Below are positions 1 to 7,932 of a stretch of DNA of 64,000 nt, one piece after another. Position 1 is the stretch's first letter, and every line of letters begins with the position of its first letter. The notes under the pieces are model-generated. The model saw only the letters and a program-made list of their open reading frames with translations. It was not told the DNA's origin and ran no database searches. Origin of the DNA: Microlunatus soli (GTDB lineage Bacteria; Actinomycetota; Actinomycetes; Propionibacteriales; Propionibacteriaceae); contig NZ_LT629772.1 in the NCBI RefSeq assembly GCF_900105385.1, forward strand, positions 1,612,001 to 1,676,000. Direction: 5' to 3'. The position numbers and the translations under genes were made by a program.

Positions 1-696
1 AACGGGGTCGCCGAGCAGACGGTCGGCTACCGGTTGGCCGTGGTCAGTGCCGGCACCAGCGATCCGTCCTCGACCAGGATGCTGGCCGACCGGATCGCCG
101 ATCGGGTCCGCGGCCTGGCCGCCGACCGGGACGAGAAGGTGCTGGTCAGTGTCATCGATCTGCGGGAGCTGGCCACCGAGATCTCCACCGCCCTGGTGTC
201 TCAGCTGATCGGACCGAAACTCACCCGGGCGATCGAGGTGCTCGGTGCGGCCGACGGGATCGTGGCCAGCGCGCCGGTCTACAAGGCTGCGCCCAGCGGG
301 CTGTTCAGTTCGTTCTTCCACGTGCTGGACAACGACCTGTTGATCGGCAAGCCAGTGGTGCTGGCGGCGACTGCCGGTACGGCCCGGCACGCCCTGGTGA
401 TCGATGATCAGATGCGGTCGCTGTTCGCCTACCTGCGGACCCTGACCGTACCGACCTCGGTCTTCGCAGCCAGCGAGGACTGGAACTCCGGCGACCTCGG
501 CACTCGGATCGATCGGGCTGCCTTCGAGCTGCTGCTGTTGATCGAGAGCGGTTTTTCGCACAAGATCAAGAGCGACTCCTGGCAGCACTACCAACACGAG
601 TACGGCAGTGCCGGCGGCACCGAGCTCGACATCGATCTCGGCACCGACCTGATGCAGCTGGCCACCGGCGGTTCGGCAGCCCGACCGCGGCGCTGA
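1..696 (+). CDS. FMN reductase (CE1759/SsuE-like), 5' end outside window
   Basis: The frame is already open at base 1, so the true start is upstream; a TTG at 34 is in frame but nothing marks it as the start. The protein is a flavodoxin-like NAD(P)H-dependent FMN reductase: an early beta strand followed by the phosphate-binding loop AGTSDPSSTRML, then the ASAPVYKAAPSGLFSSFF segment typical of the family, where the Y and the PSG turn contact flavin. Such reductases normally supply reduced FMN to two-component luciferase-type monooxygenases, and a partner would be expected just upstream. The gene ends at a TGA at 694 and is followed by a hairpin. The family assignment is firm; the partner enzyme is not visible. 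Confidence 0.85.
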   Translation, partial: NGVAEQTVGYRLAVVSAGTSDPSSTRMLADRIADRVRGLAADRDEKVLVSVIDLRELATEISTALVSQLIGPKLTRAIEVLGAADGIVASAPVYKAAPSGLFSSFFHVLDNDLLIGKPVVLAATAGTARHALVIDDQMRSLFAYLRTLTVPTSVFAASEDWNSGDLGTRIDRAAFELLLLIESGFSHKIKSDSWQHYQHEYGSAGGTELDIDLGTDLMQLATGGSAARPRR

Positions 697-1020
697 CTCG
701 ACACCGCGCTGCGGCTGTCGAAGGACTCGCCGACCGGAGCGACCCACGCCGGTCACGCGACAGTCCTTCGACAGGCTCGGAGCGGCCGATCGGACGAGCT
801 CATCGGCGCACCGGGACATTCCAGCAGGAACGCCCGCGCCTTGGGCGCGACCACAATGGCGACCGGTTCGGACTGTGCCGGCCCCAGCAACCCGTCAGGT
901 CGAACCGGGCGCGGATCCGATCGCCATGCCCACTGCTCCCCCGACCACGGGACGAGTGATGATCGCCCGGTCAAGCGTCGGCCGCGACGTCGTTGGTGCC
1001 GTTCGTGATCACGCCACAGT
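697..1020. other. Intergenic stretch without a convincing gene
   Basis: 324 bases between the FMN reductase stop and the stop of the convergent GNAT gene. It holds the hairpin at 717-772 and one CTTCGACAGGCTC repeat unit at about 766-778. Open frames on both strands here show no recognisable domain and no good ribosome-binding site. Confidence 0.5.
717..772. terminator. Hairpin after the FMN reductase gene
   Basis: An 11-bp perfect inverted repeat (GTCGAAGGACT at 717-727, AGTCCTTCGAC at 762-772) encloses a second 6-bp stem (GACCGG 732-737, CCGGTC 749-754). It begins 20 bases past the stop codon. There is no T-tract, so it may act as a 3'-end stabiliser or a weak terminator rather than a classical intrinsic terminator. 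Its right arm continues into CCTTCGACAGGCTC, the core of the repeat family also seen near 16.1 and 55.5 kb. Confidence 0.5.
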
Positions 1021-1668
1021 TCAGTTCTTTGCGGCGCGGGCGTCGGCTGCGGACGGCCCGAAGTCGAGTCGCATCACGATCCGACGCTTTGACGGCTGGT
1101 GAACCTCCTGCAGCCCGGCTGCGCCGAACGTCGCCGGAGTGCCGACCCGCCGCTCGTAGCTCAACGCACCGTGGGTGATCGGGTACGCCTCAACTGCAGC
1201 GGCCCCGTTTTCGCGCGCGAAGTCGACAGCTGCGATCGCCATCCGTGTACTGATACCGCGCCCGCGATAGCCGGCTCGGGTGTACAGGCAGGTGATAGCC
1301 CACACCGACGGATCGGTCTTGTCCTCGTTACGGCCGTCCCACGGGACGCGATAAACGCGAAGCATTCCCGGATAGTTGGGTCGTGGTTCGACGGCGACCC
1401 ACGCGACCGGTTCTTCGTCGAGGTATCCGACCAGACCACTGGTGCTCCGCCCGTCGGGATGGCCGCAGCCGGTCTGTCTCAGATGTCTCTCCCGCAGCCC
1501 TTCTCCGCCGATGGCCCCGAGCGACTCCTTCTTTTCCAACTTGAACCATTGGCAGCGGCACCTCGACGCCGTTTCGCTGCCGTAGATCGTGTCCAGATCC
1601 ACGGCGGCTGCGTGGTTCGCCGGGACGATCCGCAGATTGTTGACTTCGTTGTCATTGCTGTCGGCCAT
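1021..1668 (-). CDS. GNAT-family N-acetyltransferase
   Basis: A 215-aa protein with one GNAT fold. The acetyl-CoA pyrophosphate-binding loop is visible as the YRGRGIST segment following the strand ITCLYTRAGYRG (motif A). The substrate is unknown. The start is taken as ATG at 1668; a TTG at 1674 is also in frame. The upstream pentapeptide/DinB gene ends with TGA at 1671-1673, so the two are almost certainly translationally coupled. This GNAT subtype is commonly found as a free-standing enzyme in actinobacteria; the pairing with a DinB protein suggests a small thiol-, drug- or stress-related unit, but that is inference. Confidence 0.8.
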   Translation of the reverse strand: MADSNDNEVNNLRIVPANHAAAVDLDTIYGSETASRCRCQWFKLEKKESLGAIGGEGLRERHLRQTGCGHPDGRSTSGLVGYLDEEPVAWVAVEPRPNYPGMLRVYRVPWDGRNEDKTDPSVWAITCLYTRAGYRGRGISTRMAIAAVDFARENGAAAVEAYPITHGALSYERRVGTPATFGAAGLQEVHQPSKRRIVMRLDFGPSAADARAAKN

Positions 1669-1670
1669 GA

Positions 1671-2462
1671 TCAAATTCCGGCCGACGCTGACACCTGGCC
1701 GGCGGCGATTCGGTCGAGATCACGCACGGCGTAGCGCTGGTGTTCCCATTCCTCTTCCAAGATCGTGTGCAGACAGGACAACACCGTCTCGTTGTATTCG
1801 GGCGCATTCGGATTCGATACTTGACCCGCCAGGTCTTCCACGGTCACAGTCGAGAGGAATTCGGTCACCATCGCGACCCGTCCGACGCGCGCGTCGAGCA
1901 CTTCAGCGTAGGTCGGAATCCCGGCGACAAAGACCGAGTGATCAGCCCAGTCGGGCAAGTTGGCCCCGAGCGCGAGCGCATGGAACGGCTGTTCCTTCCC
2001 CAGAACCGACCTGCCGAGCCACATGTCGGTGGCCAGCACCAGGTGACGCAGGGTCTCGGCGAAGGACCACTCATCGGCGATCGAGAGGTCGGCCGTCCCA
2101 TCCGGCATGGTCTCCACCCGACGGAGAACCGCATCCCACGCGGCTTGGACTGCTGTCCAGGCTGCGCGGACACCGTCGGGGTCAGCGGCGCGACGTTGGG
2201 ACCGACCAGGGAAGCGTCGGTCCAGCTCCGCGTCGACGAGGGGAACGACGTCGACGTCGTTGACCATCAGCGTGCCCTCGTAGAGCCACGGCGCGTCGAT
2301 CTCGGATCGGTCGACGTCAACGGCTCGCAACACCATGCCCGACATGTTGCTGGCGCGGAATCGTGCGCCCCGAAGGTCGACACGGTGAAACCGAGCGTTG
2401 CTCAGTTTGGTGTCGGTGAACGTGGCGTCCTGCAGATCGTCGTCAGCATCGAATTCGGACAT
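1671..2462 (-). CDS. Pentapeptide-repeat/DinB-fold fusion protein
   Basis: 263 aa from the ATG at 2462, chosen because a GAGAGGA ribosome site lies just upstream; the frame extends further but overlaps the divergent regulator. Residues about 8-60 form A(D/N)LXX-type pentapeptide repeats (DATFTDTKLSNARFHRVDL). The rest is a DinB four-helix bundle with the histidines expected of the metal site (LRHLVLATDMW and EEEWEHQRYAV). DinB proteins bind a divalent metal and many are thiol-dependent transferases (mycothiol/bacillithiol class); this one may be mycothiol-dependent, but no substrate can be read. It is coupled to the downstream GNAT gene. Confidence 0.8.
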   Translation of the reverse strand: MSEFDADDDLQDATFTDTKLSNARFHRVDLRGARFRASNMSGMVLRAVDVDRSEIDAPWLYEGTLMVNDVDVVPLVDAELDRRFPGRSQRRAADPDGVRAAWTAVQAAWDAVLRRVETMPDGTADLSIADEWSFAETLRHLVLATDMWLGRSVLGKEQPFHALALGANLPDWADHSVFVAGIPTYAEVLDARVGRVAMVTEFLSTVTVEDLAGQVSNPNAPEYNETVLSCLHTILEEEWEHQRYAVRDLDRIAAGQVSASAGI

Positions 2463-2530
2463 GCGCCGTCCTCTCGCCGTCTCGTGCTGAATCGGATCCG
2501 GCCCTACCGGTTCAACGCGGCCTCTGAAAG

Positions 2531-2553
2531 ACTGTTTCGGATCTTCAAACAGT
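2531..2553. promoter_or_regulatory. Perfect inverted repeat, candidate operator
   Basis: ACTGTTT (2531-2537) and AAACAGT (2547-2553) form a perfect 7-bp inverted repeat with a 9-base spacer in the 115-base gap between the divergent DinB-fusion and winged-helix regulator genes. Its position and symmetry fit an autoregulatory operator for the dimeric regulator. No experimental motif is known to me for this subfamily. Confidence 0.45.
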
Positions 2554-2577
2554 GACAGTAGCGGAGCGATCAAGAAG

Positions 2578-3147
2578 TTGTCCACCAATCAGCAAGTCCC
2601 CGATTACGGGCTCGACGACGTACACGTCGTCACGTCCAGCCAAGAGCTCAAGGCGATGTTCGACCCCTTTCGCAGCATCCTGTTACAGCTACTCCTGGAC
2701 AGAGCAGCAACCATCCACGAGCTTGCAGTCGCGACCCGGCGCCCCAAGGGCACCGTCGCCTATCACGTCCGCGTACTGACCGCGGCCGGAATGGTGAAGG
2801 TGGTCCGAACACGCAGAATCCGCGGCCAACAGGAACGCTTCTACGGCCGGACCGCCCGACTCTTCAGCGTCGGCGAGATCAACCCCGAACAGGTCTCCCT
2901 GATCCCCAACGCGATGCCCCAGTGGGCTGCCGACACCACACTCGCCCACGAAGCCGACCAGCTCCGAGCGATCCGCCGGTACGCCTGGATCAGCGAAGAA
3001 CACGCCAACGCATTCTGGGACCGCGTGCTGCTGCTGGTCCGCGAGTTCTCCGAGCTTCCCAGCGTCGACAATGGCGAAGCGCACGCCTTCATGGCTGCCA
3101 TCTATCCCACTACTCAGGCCCCGCGTCTCCCGGACCCCGAGGAGTAA
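2578..3147 (+). CDS. ArsR-like winged-helix transcriptional regulator
   Basis: A 189-aa protein with an N-terminal winged-helix DNA-binding domain: LDRAATIHELAVATRRPKGT is the helix-turn-helix and TRRIRGQQERFYGRT is the wing. The C-terminal half (about 100-189) is helical and lacks the cysteine metal ligands of classical ArsR sensors, so its effector is unknown. The start is TTG at 2578, with GGAG about 11 bases upstream; no ATG occurs before the HTH except within it. It is divergent from the DinB-fusion/GNAT pair, separated by a perfect inverted repeat, and probably represses that pair and itself. Confidence 0.8.
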   Translation: MSTNQQVPDYGLDDVHVVTSSQELKAMFDPFRSILLQLLLDRAATIHELAVATRRPKGTVAYHVRVLTAAGMVKVVRTRRIRGQQERFYGRTARLFSVGEINPEQVSLIPNAMPQWAADTTLAHEADQLRAIRRYAWISEEHANAFWDRVLLLVREFSELPSVDNGEAHAFMAAIYPTTQAPRLPDPEE

Positions 3148-3982
3148 CCTGCCGGCGGCTGCGCCGGTAGCCCTCAACCACGGGGCTGGCGGAGGTCAGG
3201 ACGACGGAAGACGCAACCCACGCGGCCGGTCAGTGATCGCTACGACGGGAGCGTTGCGTCGTAGGACCTCCGCTGACGATGCGGCGATCTTCGGCAGATC
3301 TCGAAGCGTCGGGCCCGCCGAGCGCGACGGTTGAGCAGCCTGCTTGGCGATCGACACCGCAGATCGCTCGAAGCTCTTCACCTCGACCCTGACGTCGAGG
3401 ACCCGGCTCGGGTCTCGCCCGGATGCTCCGACAATGTGCAGCCCTGCAGCGGCCGTCACCGAGTCCGTACCGGGCACACGATCAGCGTCGCGGCTGATGT
3501 GATCCAGTGGGTGCCACACGAAATAGCGGGGATAGCCCGCTCCGGCCGTAGGTCATCGGGCCCGGGAGGTGGCCGTACATCGGCTGACTGCGTGGGTCTC
3601 AGCGGCCACAGCACCGGGCGGGGACGTGGCATCAACGGGGCGTTACGGGCAATCATCCTGTCCTCAGCAGGATGGGTCCTCTGTCGACTGGGGACAACGT
3701 CGTCAGCGTGCGTACTGGGCGCCGCGCAGTAGCCGAGAGCTCACGGGACACGCCCTCGTCGTCGGAGGTCGGGCGATCATGGCCCTCGTGGGGATAGCCA
3801 CGGACGTTGACTTCCAGCCGGTCAACTTCTTTGCTGGATCGTGATCAAGATCGACAAGTTCGGCTGAAGCATCCATCGGCATCGTCGACAGCCGTCGCGA
3901 GGACTGATTCCGCCTGCTTAGACTCGGACTCATCCCTCCTTGCACACCCATTGATGCCGACACCGAAACAGGAAGCACGCAG
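3148..3982. other. 835-base stretch without a supported gene
   Basis: No open frame here has both a recognisable domain and a start signal. On the minus strand, the frame running from about 3545 down to 3196 encodes a peptide beginning YPRYFVWHPLDHISRDADRV that looks protein-like for about 60 residues and then loses character; it could be the residue of a decayed gene. The last 30 bases carry the AGGAAG ribosome site of the XRE gene at 3983. Confidence 0.4.
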
Positions 3983-4924
3983 ATGCCAACAAGGAATGGA
4001 ACCGGGTCGGGCCCAACCAACGATCTCGGCAGCCTGTTACGTGCTCGTCGCGAACTGGTTCGTCCGGAGGATGTCGGTCTGCCGAGGGGCGAGCGCCGCA
4101 GAACACCGGGGCTGCGACGCCACGAGGTCGCGAGCTTGGCGGGGATCAGCGTCGAGTACCTGACACGGCTTGAGCAGGGACACGACCGGCACCCCAGCAT
4201 CCAGGTCGTCGGGGCGATCGCCGACGCGCTGAAAATGGGCCCGCACGACAAGTTGCATCTCCATGATCTGGTAGCGAAGAGCCACGGAAGGGATCTTGCC
4301 TGCAGCGTCGGATGCCCTGTTCACCAGGTCGTTCCGGCCACTCTGCGCGACCTATTGGGCCGGCTCGACCCGGCGCCGGCCGTCGTCGTCGCACCGGGAA
4401 CCGAGTTGTGTGCGTGGAACGATTCGTTCGCTGCATTGATGCGACCGTTCGGGCTGCTGTCCTCCGAGCCACGTCCGTCCATGATCCGTTTCGCGTTCAC
4501 CGACCCGCGCGCGAAGCAAGTCGTCGCCGACTGGGGTGCGATGGCCGATGCCCTCGTGACCTGGTTGCATACCAACGCCAACCCGGGGACCGAGGCGATC
4601 GTGGACGAACTCTCTGCTCTGGCGGGATCGGAATTCGCCGACCGCTGGAGCCGCCGTCCGCTGGGCCGACTCGATCTTGGCCTCGGCTCCGTCGTCAGCC
4701 CCGACGTCGGTCGTCTGGAACTGCAGGCAGAGACACTGGCAGCACGCGACGGGTTCTCGTTGGTCGTCCACCTGCCGGTCGGCTCAGTCACCGAGGCCGC
4801 TCTGGCACGCCTGTCCAGGCCCTCCGGTTCGCCCCGTTCGTCACGCGAGACATCCGGTGTGCAGCGTGACCGTCGGAGCCCGTTGACATCAACTGCGGTT
4901 GAGGTCGTTGGATCGAACACATGA
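3983..4924 (+). CDS. XRE-family regulator with MmyB-like ligand domain
   Basis: 313 aa. Residues about 12-80 form the helix-turn-helix typical of this group (LGSLLRARRELVRPEDVGL, then RTPGLRRHEVASLAGISVEY and LEQGHDRHPS). The rest, about 100-270, is an MmyB-like PAS-related domain (AVVVAPGTELCAWNDSFAAL), which in the family binds small fatty or aromatic ligands. The start ATG is preceded by AGGAAG. Its TGA overlaps the ATG of lipB in an ATGA, so this regulator heads a three-gene operon with lipB and an isochorismatase-like gene. The last 40 residues are low-complexity and probably disordered. Confidence 0.85.
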   Translation: MPTRNGTGSGPTNDLGSLLRARRELVRPEDVGLPRGERRRTPGLRRHEVASLAGISVEYLTRLEQGHDRHPSIQVVGAIADALKMGPHDKLHLHDLVAKSHGRDLACSVGCPVHQVVPATLRDLLGRLDPAPAVVVAPGTELCAWNDSFAALMRPFGLLSSEPRPSMIRFAFTDPRAKQVVADWGAMADALVTWLHTNANPGTEAIVDELSALAGSEFADRWSRRPLGRLDLGLGSVVSPDVGRLELQAETLAARDGFSLVVHLPVGSVTEAALARLSRPSGSPRSSRETSGVQRDRRSPLTSTAVEVVGSNT

Positions 4925-5673
4925 TCATCACCGACAGGGAAGCGGTGACCTGTAACGCTCGAGAGCGGGCTGCGATCGAGACGGTCGATCTCGGCGAGCT
5001 GCGCTACACCGAAGCCGTGACGATGATGGACCACTGGGTTGCGCGGCGTCGATCGGAGTCGGTCGGAGATCGGCTGTTCCTGCTCTCACATCCACCGGTG
5101 ATCACCTTCGGCCGCAACACCCGCACCGACGAACTGCCGGACGATGCGCTCGGCATCGACCTGGTCCCCGCCGACAGGGGCGGCTACGCGACGTATCACG
5201 GTCCGGGCCAACTCGTCGGATATCTCGTTATCGACCTCGACGGCGCCGGTCCGGCACGTCTGATCAGATGGTTGGAGGAGACCGTGATCGGTGCCCTGGA
5301 GGACCTCGGATTCTGCGCCTATCGGCGCGACACCCCACCCGGAGCTGCCAGCCTGGTCGGTGTCTGGGCAGGCGAGGACCACAAGCTGGTCTCGATCGGG
5401 ATGCGGATCCGAGACGGCATCACCAGTCACGGCTTCGCGATCAACGTCGACCCCGACCTGACGGTGTTCACCCGCTTCACCGCGTGTCGTCTCCCCGGAG
5501 TGGAGATGACCTCGCTCGCACGCCTGGCCGCCGAACATGGCGCTCCGATTCCGACCGTGGAGGCGGTGCGCGCTGCACTCGCGTCGCGCTTCGCCGCTGG
5601 TCATCCGGCAGGACCGTCGAAGAATGCTGCTTCCGCGGATCAGCCGTCCTCCGATGAAGATCAAGAACGATGA
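4921..5673 (+). CDS. lipB: Octanoyltransferase LipB-type
   Basis: 250 aa. LipB transfers octanoyl groups from acyl carrier protein to lipoyl domains. The family signature RGGYATYHGPGQL lies at 86-98, the catalytic-pair lysine at K155 (HKLVSIGMRI) and the acyl-accepting cysteine at C189 (FTACRLPG), so all catalytic residues are present. The first 20 residues and the last 25 extend beyond the usual core. It overlaps the upstream XRE gene (ATGA) and the downstream isochorismatase gene (ATGA). A lipA partner is absent nearby, which is unusual; it could be a second, accessory LipB serving a special protein or pathway. Confidence 0.88.
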   Translation: MIITDREAVTCNARERAAIETVDLGELRYTEAVTMMDHWVARRRSESVGDRLFLLSHPPVITFGRNTRTDELPDDALGIDLVPADRGGYATYHGPGQLVGYLVIDLDGAGPARLIRWLEETVIGALEDLGFCAYRRDTPPGAASLVGVWAGEDHKLVSIGMRIRDGITSHGFAINVDPDLTVFTRFTACRLPGVEMTSLARLAAEHGAPIPTVEAVRAALASRFAAGHPAGPSKNAASADQPSSDEDQER

Positions 5674-6260
5674 ACCCGTTGCGTCGCCCGGCTCTGATCG
5701 TCATCGACGTACAGCGCGGCTTCGATGACGCCTCGTGGGGTCCTCGCGACAACCCGGACTGCGAGGCCAACATCGCGACGCTCCTCGGCGTCTGGCGGCG
5801 ACGCTCCTGGCCGGTCGTGTTCGTCCGCCACGACTCCGCCGATCCGCGATCCCCGCTCGCGAGCGGCAGCCGGGGCAACGACTTCAAGGAGATGATCACC
5901 GGTGAACCGGATCTCCTGGTCAGCAAGAGGGTGAACTCGAGCTTCCACGGGTCCCCCGACCTGGATCGCTGGCTCAGCGCGGAGGACATCACTGAAGTCG
6001 TCATCTGCGGGATCACGACGAACCACTGCTGCGAGACCACCGCCCGCGTCGCGGGCAACCTCGGCTATGACACGTACTTCGTCGTCGACGCGACGCACAC
6101 CTTCGATCGTCAGGCGCTCGACGGTTCCATGATCCCGGCCGCGACTGTATCGGCGATGACCGCAGCGAACTTGCACGGCGAGTTCGCCACGGTGATCACC
6201 TTCACCGAGCTCGCGACTGATCTTCGATCGCTTCCCGATGCCCGCCGAGAGAGCAGCTGA
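5670..6260 (+). CDS. Isochorismatase-family cysteine hydrolase
   Basis: 196 aa with the complete Asp-Lys-Cys triad of the family: D13 (ALIVIDVQRGF), K86 (LLVSKRVNSSF) and C120 (GITTNHCCETT). Members hydrolyse amides or vinyl ethers such as N-carbamoylsarcosine, nicotinamide or isochorismate; the specificity cannot be read from sequence. It starts inside the lipB stop (ATGA at 5670) and so is cotranslated with lipB and the XRE regulator. No siderophore or phenazine genes adjoin, which argues against true isochorismatase. Confidence 0.87.
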   Translation: MNPLRRPALIVIDVQRGFDDASWGPRDNPDCEANIATLLGVWRRRSWPVVFVRHDSADPRSPLASGSRGNDFKEMITGEPDLLVSKRVNSSFHGSPDLDRWLSAEDITEVVICGITTNHCCETTARVAGNLGYDTYFVVDATHTFDRQALDGSMIPAATVSAMTAANLHGEFATVITFTELATDLRSLPDARRESS

Positions 6261-6308
6261 GCCGTTCGGCCGAGGATTGCTGCGCGGGTCATCATCCGAC
6301 TTACAACA

Positions 6309-7826
6309 CTAGGCAAGCTCGAGCGACACCGTGCCGAAGGAGTGTTTGGGCAGTTCCAGGGTGAGCTTGCCGTCGGCCAGGGTGGCCTCATGCTGCACCG
6401 GGCTGACCGCGGTCGCCTCCGGGGTGTTGTGCGCCTGTGGCCGATCGGCTGACAGCAGCCGAGCGGTTGCGTTCCGCACCGGACGGCCGCGCAGGTCGAT
6501 CGACAGCGTCAGATCCTCGGTGGCCGACAGGTTGCTGGCCGACAGCAGCGCCCGGTCACCGGTCGTGCTGGCGGTCAGCGAGACGGGCTGTAGTTGATCA
6601 TCGTCGATCTCAACCGGGTCCGGCGTCGAGATCAGGTGGGCCGGCAGCCGGAGCGCGTCCTGGTGGCCCTTGTTCATCTCGAACACGTGGTAGGTCGGAG
6701 TGAGGACCAACGCACCGGCGTCGTCGGTCAGGATCATCGCCTGCAACACGTTCACGGTTTGGGCGATGTTGGCCATCACCAGCCGCTCGGCGTGGGCGTG
6801 GAAGATGTCGAAATGCCGTCCGGCGACGAGCGCATCCCGCAGCGTGTTCTGCTGATAGAGGAAACCGGGGTTGGTGCCGGGCTCGACCTCCCACCAGGTC
6901 CCCCACTCGTCGCAGATCAGCCCGAGGGTCCGGTCCGGATCGTAGACGTCCATCAGGGCGCTGTGACCGCGGATCACCGCATCGATCCCGTTCGCCTTGA
7001 TCATGGTGCGGTAGAAATGATCATCACCGAACTCGGTCGCCGAGCCGCGTCGGATGCCTTCGCCGCCGTGGGTGTAGTAGTGGAACGAGACGCCCTGGAA
7101 GATCTTCCGTGGCTTGACCCGGCCGCAGTTCATCTGGCTGACTGCCTTCAGCAGCGCCTCGGTCCAGACCAGGTCGCCGTCGGAGGCACCGGCCGCGATC
7201 CGGTACAGCTCGTTGTCACCGTGATCACGCAGGTAGGTCGCATAGCGGCGGGCCTCGTCGGCATAGGCCTCGGCCCGCATCTGGCCACCACAGCCCCACG
7301 CCTCGTTGCCGATCCCGAAGTACGGCACCCGCCACGGCTTGTCCCGGCCGTTGGCCTTCCGGAGGCTGACCATCGGGGAGGCGCCGTCCCGGGTCAGGTA
7401 TTCGACCCACTCGCTCATCTCCCGTACGGTGCCGGATCCGACGTTGCCGTTGATGTACGGATCGGCGTCCAGCAGCTCACACAGCGCCATGAATTCGTGC
7501 GTGCCGAACTGGTTGTTCTCCTCGACGTTGCCCCAGTGGGTATTGACCATCGACGGCCGCTGGTCGCGAGGTCCGATGCCATCCATCCAGTGATACTCGT
7601 CGGCGAAGCAGCCGCCGGGCCAACGCAGATTGGGGATGTTCAGCGCCCGGAGTGCGTCGACGACATCGGTCCGGATCCCTCCGGTGTTCGGCAGCTCGGA
7701 GTCCTCGCCGACCCAGAAGCCGCCGTAGATGCAGCGGCCGAGATGCTCGGCGAAGTGTCCGTACAGGTGCTTGCTGATCTTGGGCCCGGTGACGTCGAGG
7801 TCGATCACGGCTGCAGCGGTGCTCAT
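6309..7826 (-). CDS. Alpha-L-arabinofuranosidase, GH51
   Basis: 505 aa, the usual length for intracellular GH51 enzymes that release arabinofuranose from oligosaccharides. The (beta/alpha)8 catalytic residues are visible: acid/base E175 in GIGNEAWG and nucleophile E307 in [10 protein letters not shown]; the family segment [15 protein letters not shown] is at 66-80. The C-terminal 130 residues form the beta-sandwich. No signal peptide is present, so it acts on imported oligosaccharides. The ATG at 7826 follows AAAAGG. It is divergent from an MFS gene, and its promoter region has LacI-like palindromes. No arabinan transporter is adjacent. Confidence 0.93.
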   Translation of the reverse strand: MSTAAAVIDLDVTGPKISKHLYGHFAEHLGRCIYGGFWVGEDSELPNTGGIRTDVVDALRALNIPNLRWPGGCFADEYHWMDGIGPRDQRPSMVNTHWGNVEENNQFGTHEFMALCELLDADPYINGNVGSGTVREMSEWVEYLTRDGASPMVSLRKANGRDKPWRVPYFGIGNEAWGCGGQMRAEAYADEARRYATYLRDHGDNELYRIAAGASDGDLVWTEALLKAVSQMNCGRVKPRKIFQGVSFHYYTHGGEGIRRGSATEFGDDHFYRTMIKANGIDAVIRGHSALMDVYDPDRTLGLICDEWGTWWEVEPGTNPGFLYQQNTLRDALVAGRHFDIFHAHAERLVMANIAQTVNVLQAMILTDDAGALVLTPTYHVFEMNKGHQDALRLPAHLISTPDPVEIDDDQLQPVSLTASTTGDRALLSASNLSATEDLTLSIDLRGRPVRNATARLLSADRPQAHNTPEATAVSPVQHEATLADGKLTLELPKHSFGTVSLELA

Positions 7827-7864
7827 CGATGAATACCTTTTCCGGTGTGATGGGGTGGTGAGTG

Positions 7865-7900
7865 AACGCTACCGGTACGGTGAGTAGCGTTAGCGCCTAA
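7865..7900. promoter_or_regulatory. Candidate LacI-type operators in the GH51/MFS gap
   Basis: AACGCTAC (7865-7872) and GTAGCGTT (7884-7891) make a perfect 8-bp inverted repeat with an 11-base spacer; overlapping it, TTAG-CGC-CTAA (7890-7900) is a short palindrome. CGCTAACG-like palindromes are typical of LacI-family operators of actinobacterial glycosidase genes. They lie 39-74 bases upstream of the GH51 start. No regulator gene is adjacent, so the factor would act in trans. Confidence 0.45.
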
Positions 7901-7932
7901 TCGATTCGGCTCGTCCGCGAGGAGCTCGCCCG

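Noticed and set aside
5670-6260. Calling the hydrolase a siderophore isochorismatase
   Set aside because: The triad shows only the superfamily; no isochorismate synthase, DHB dehydrogenase or carrier domain is present.
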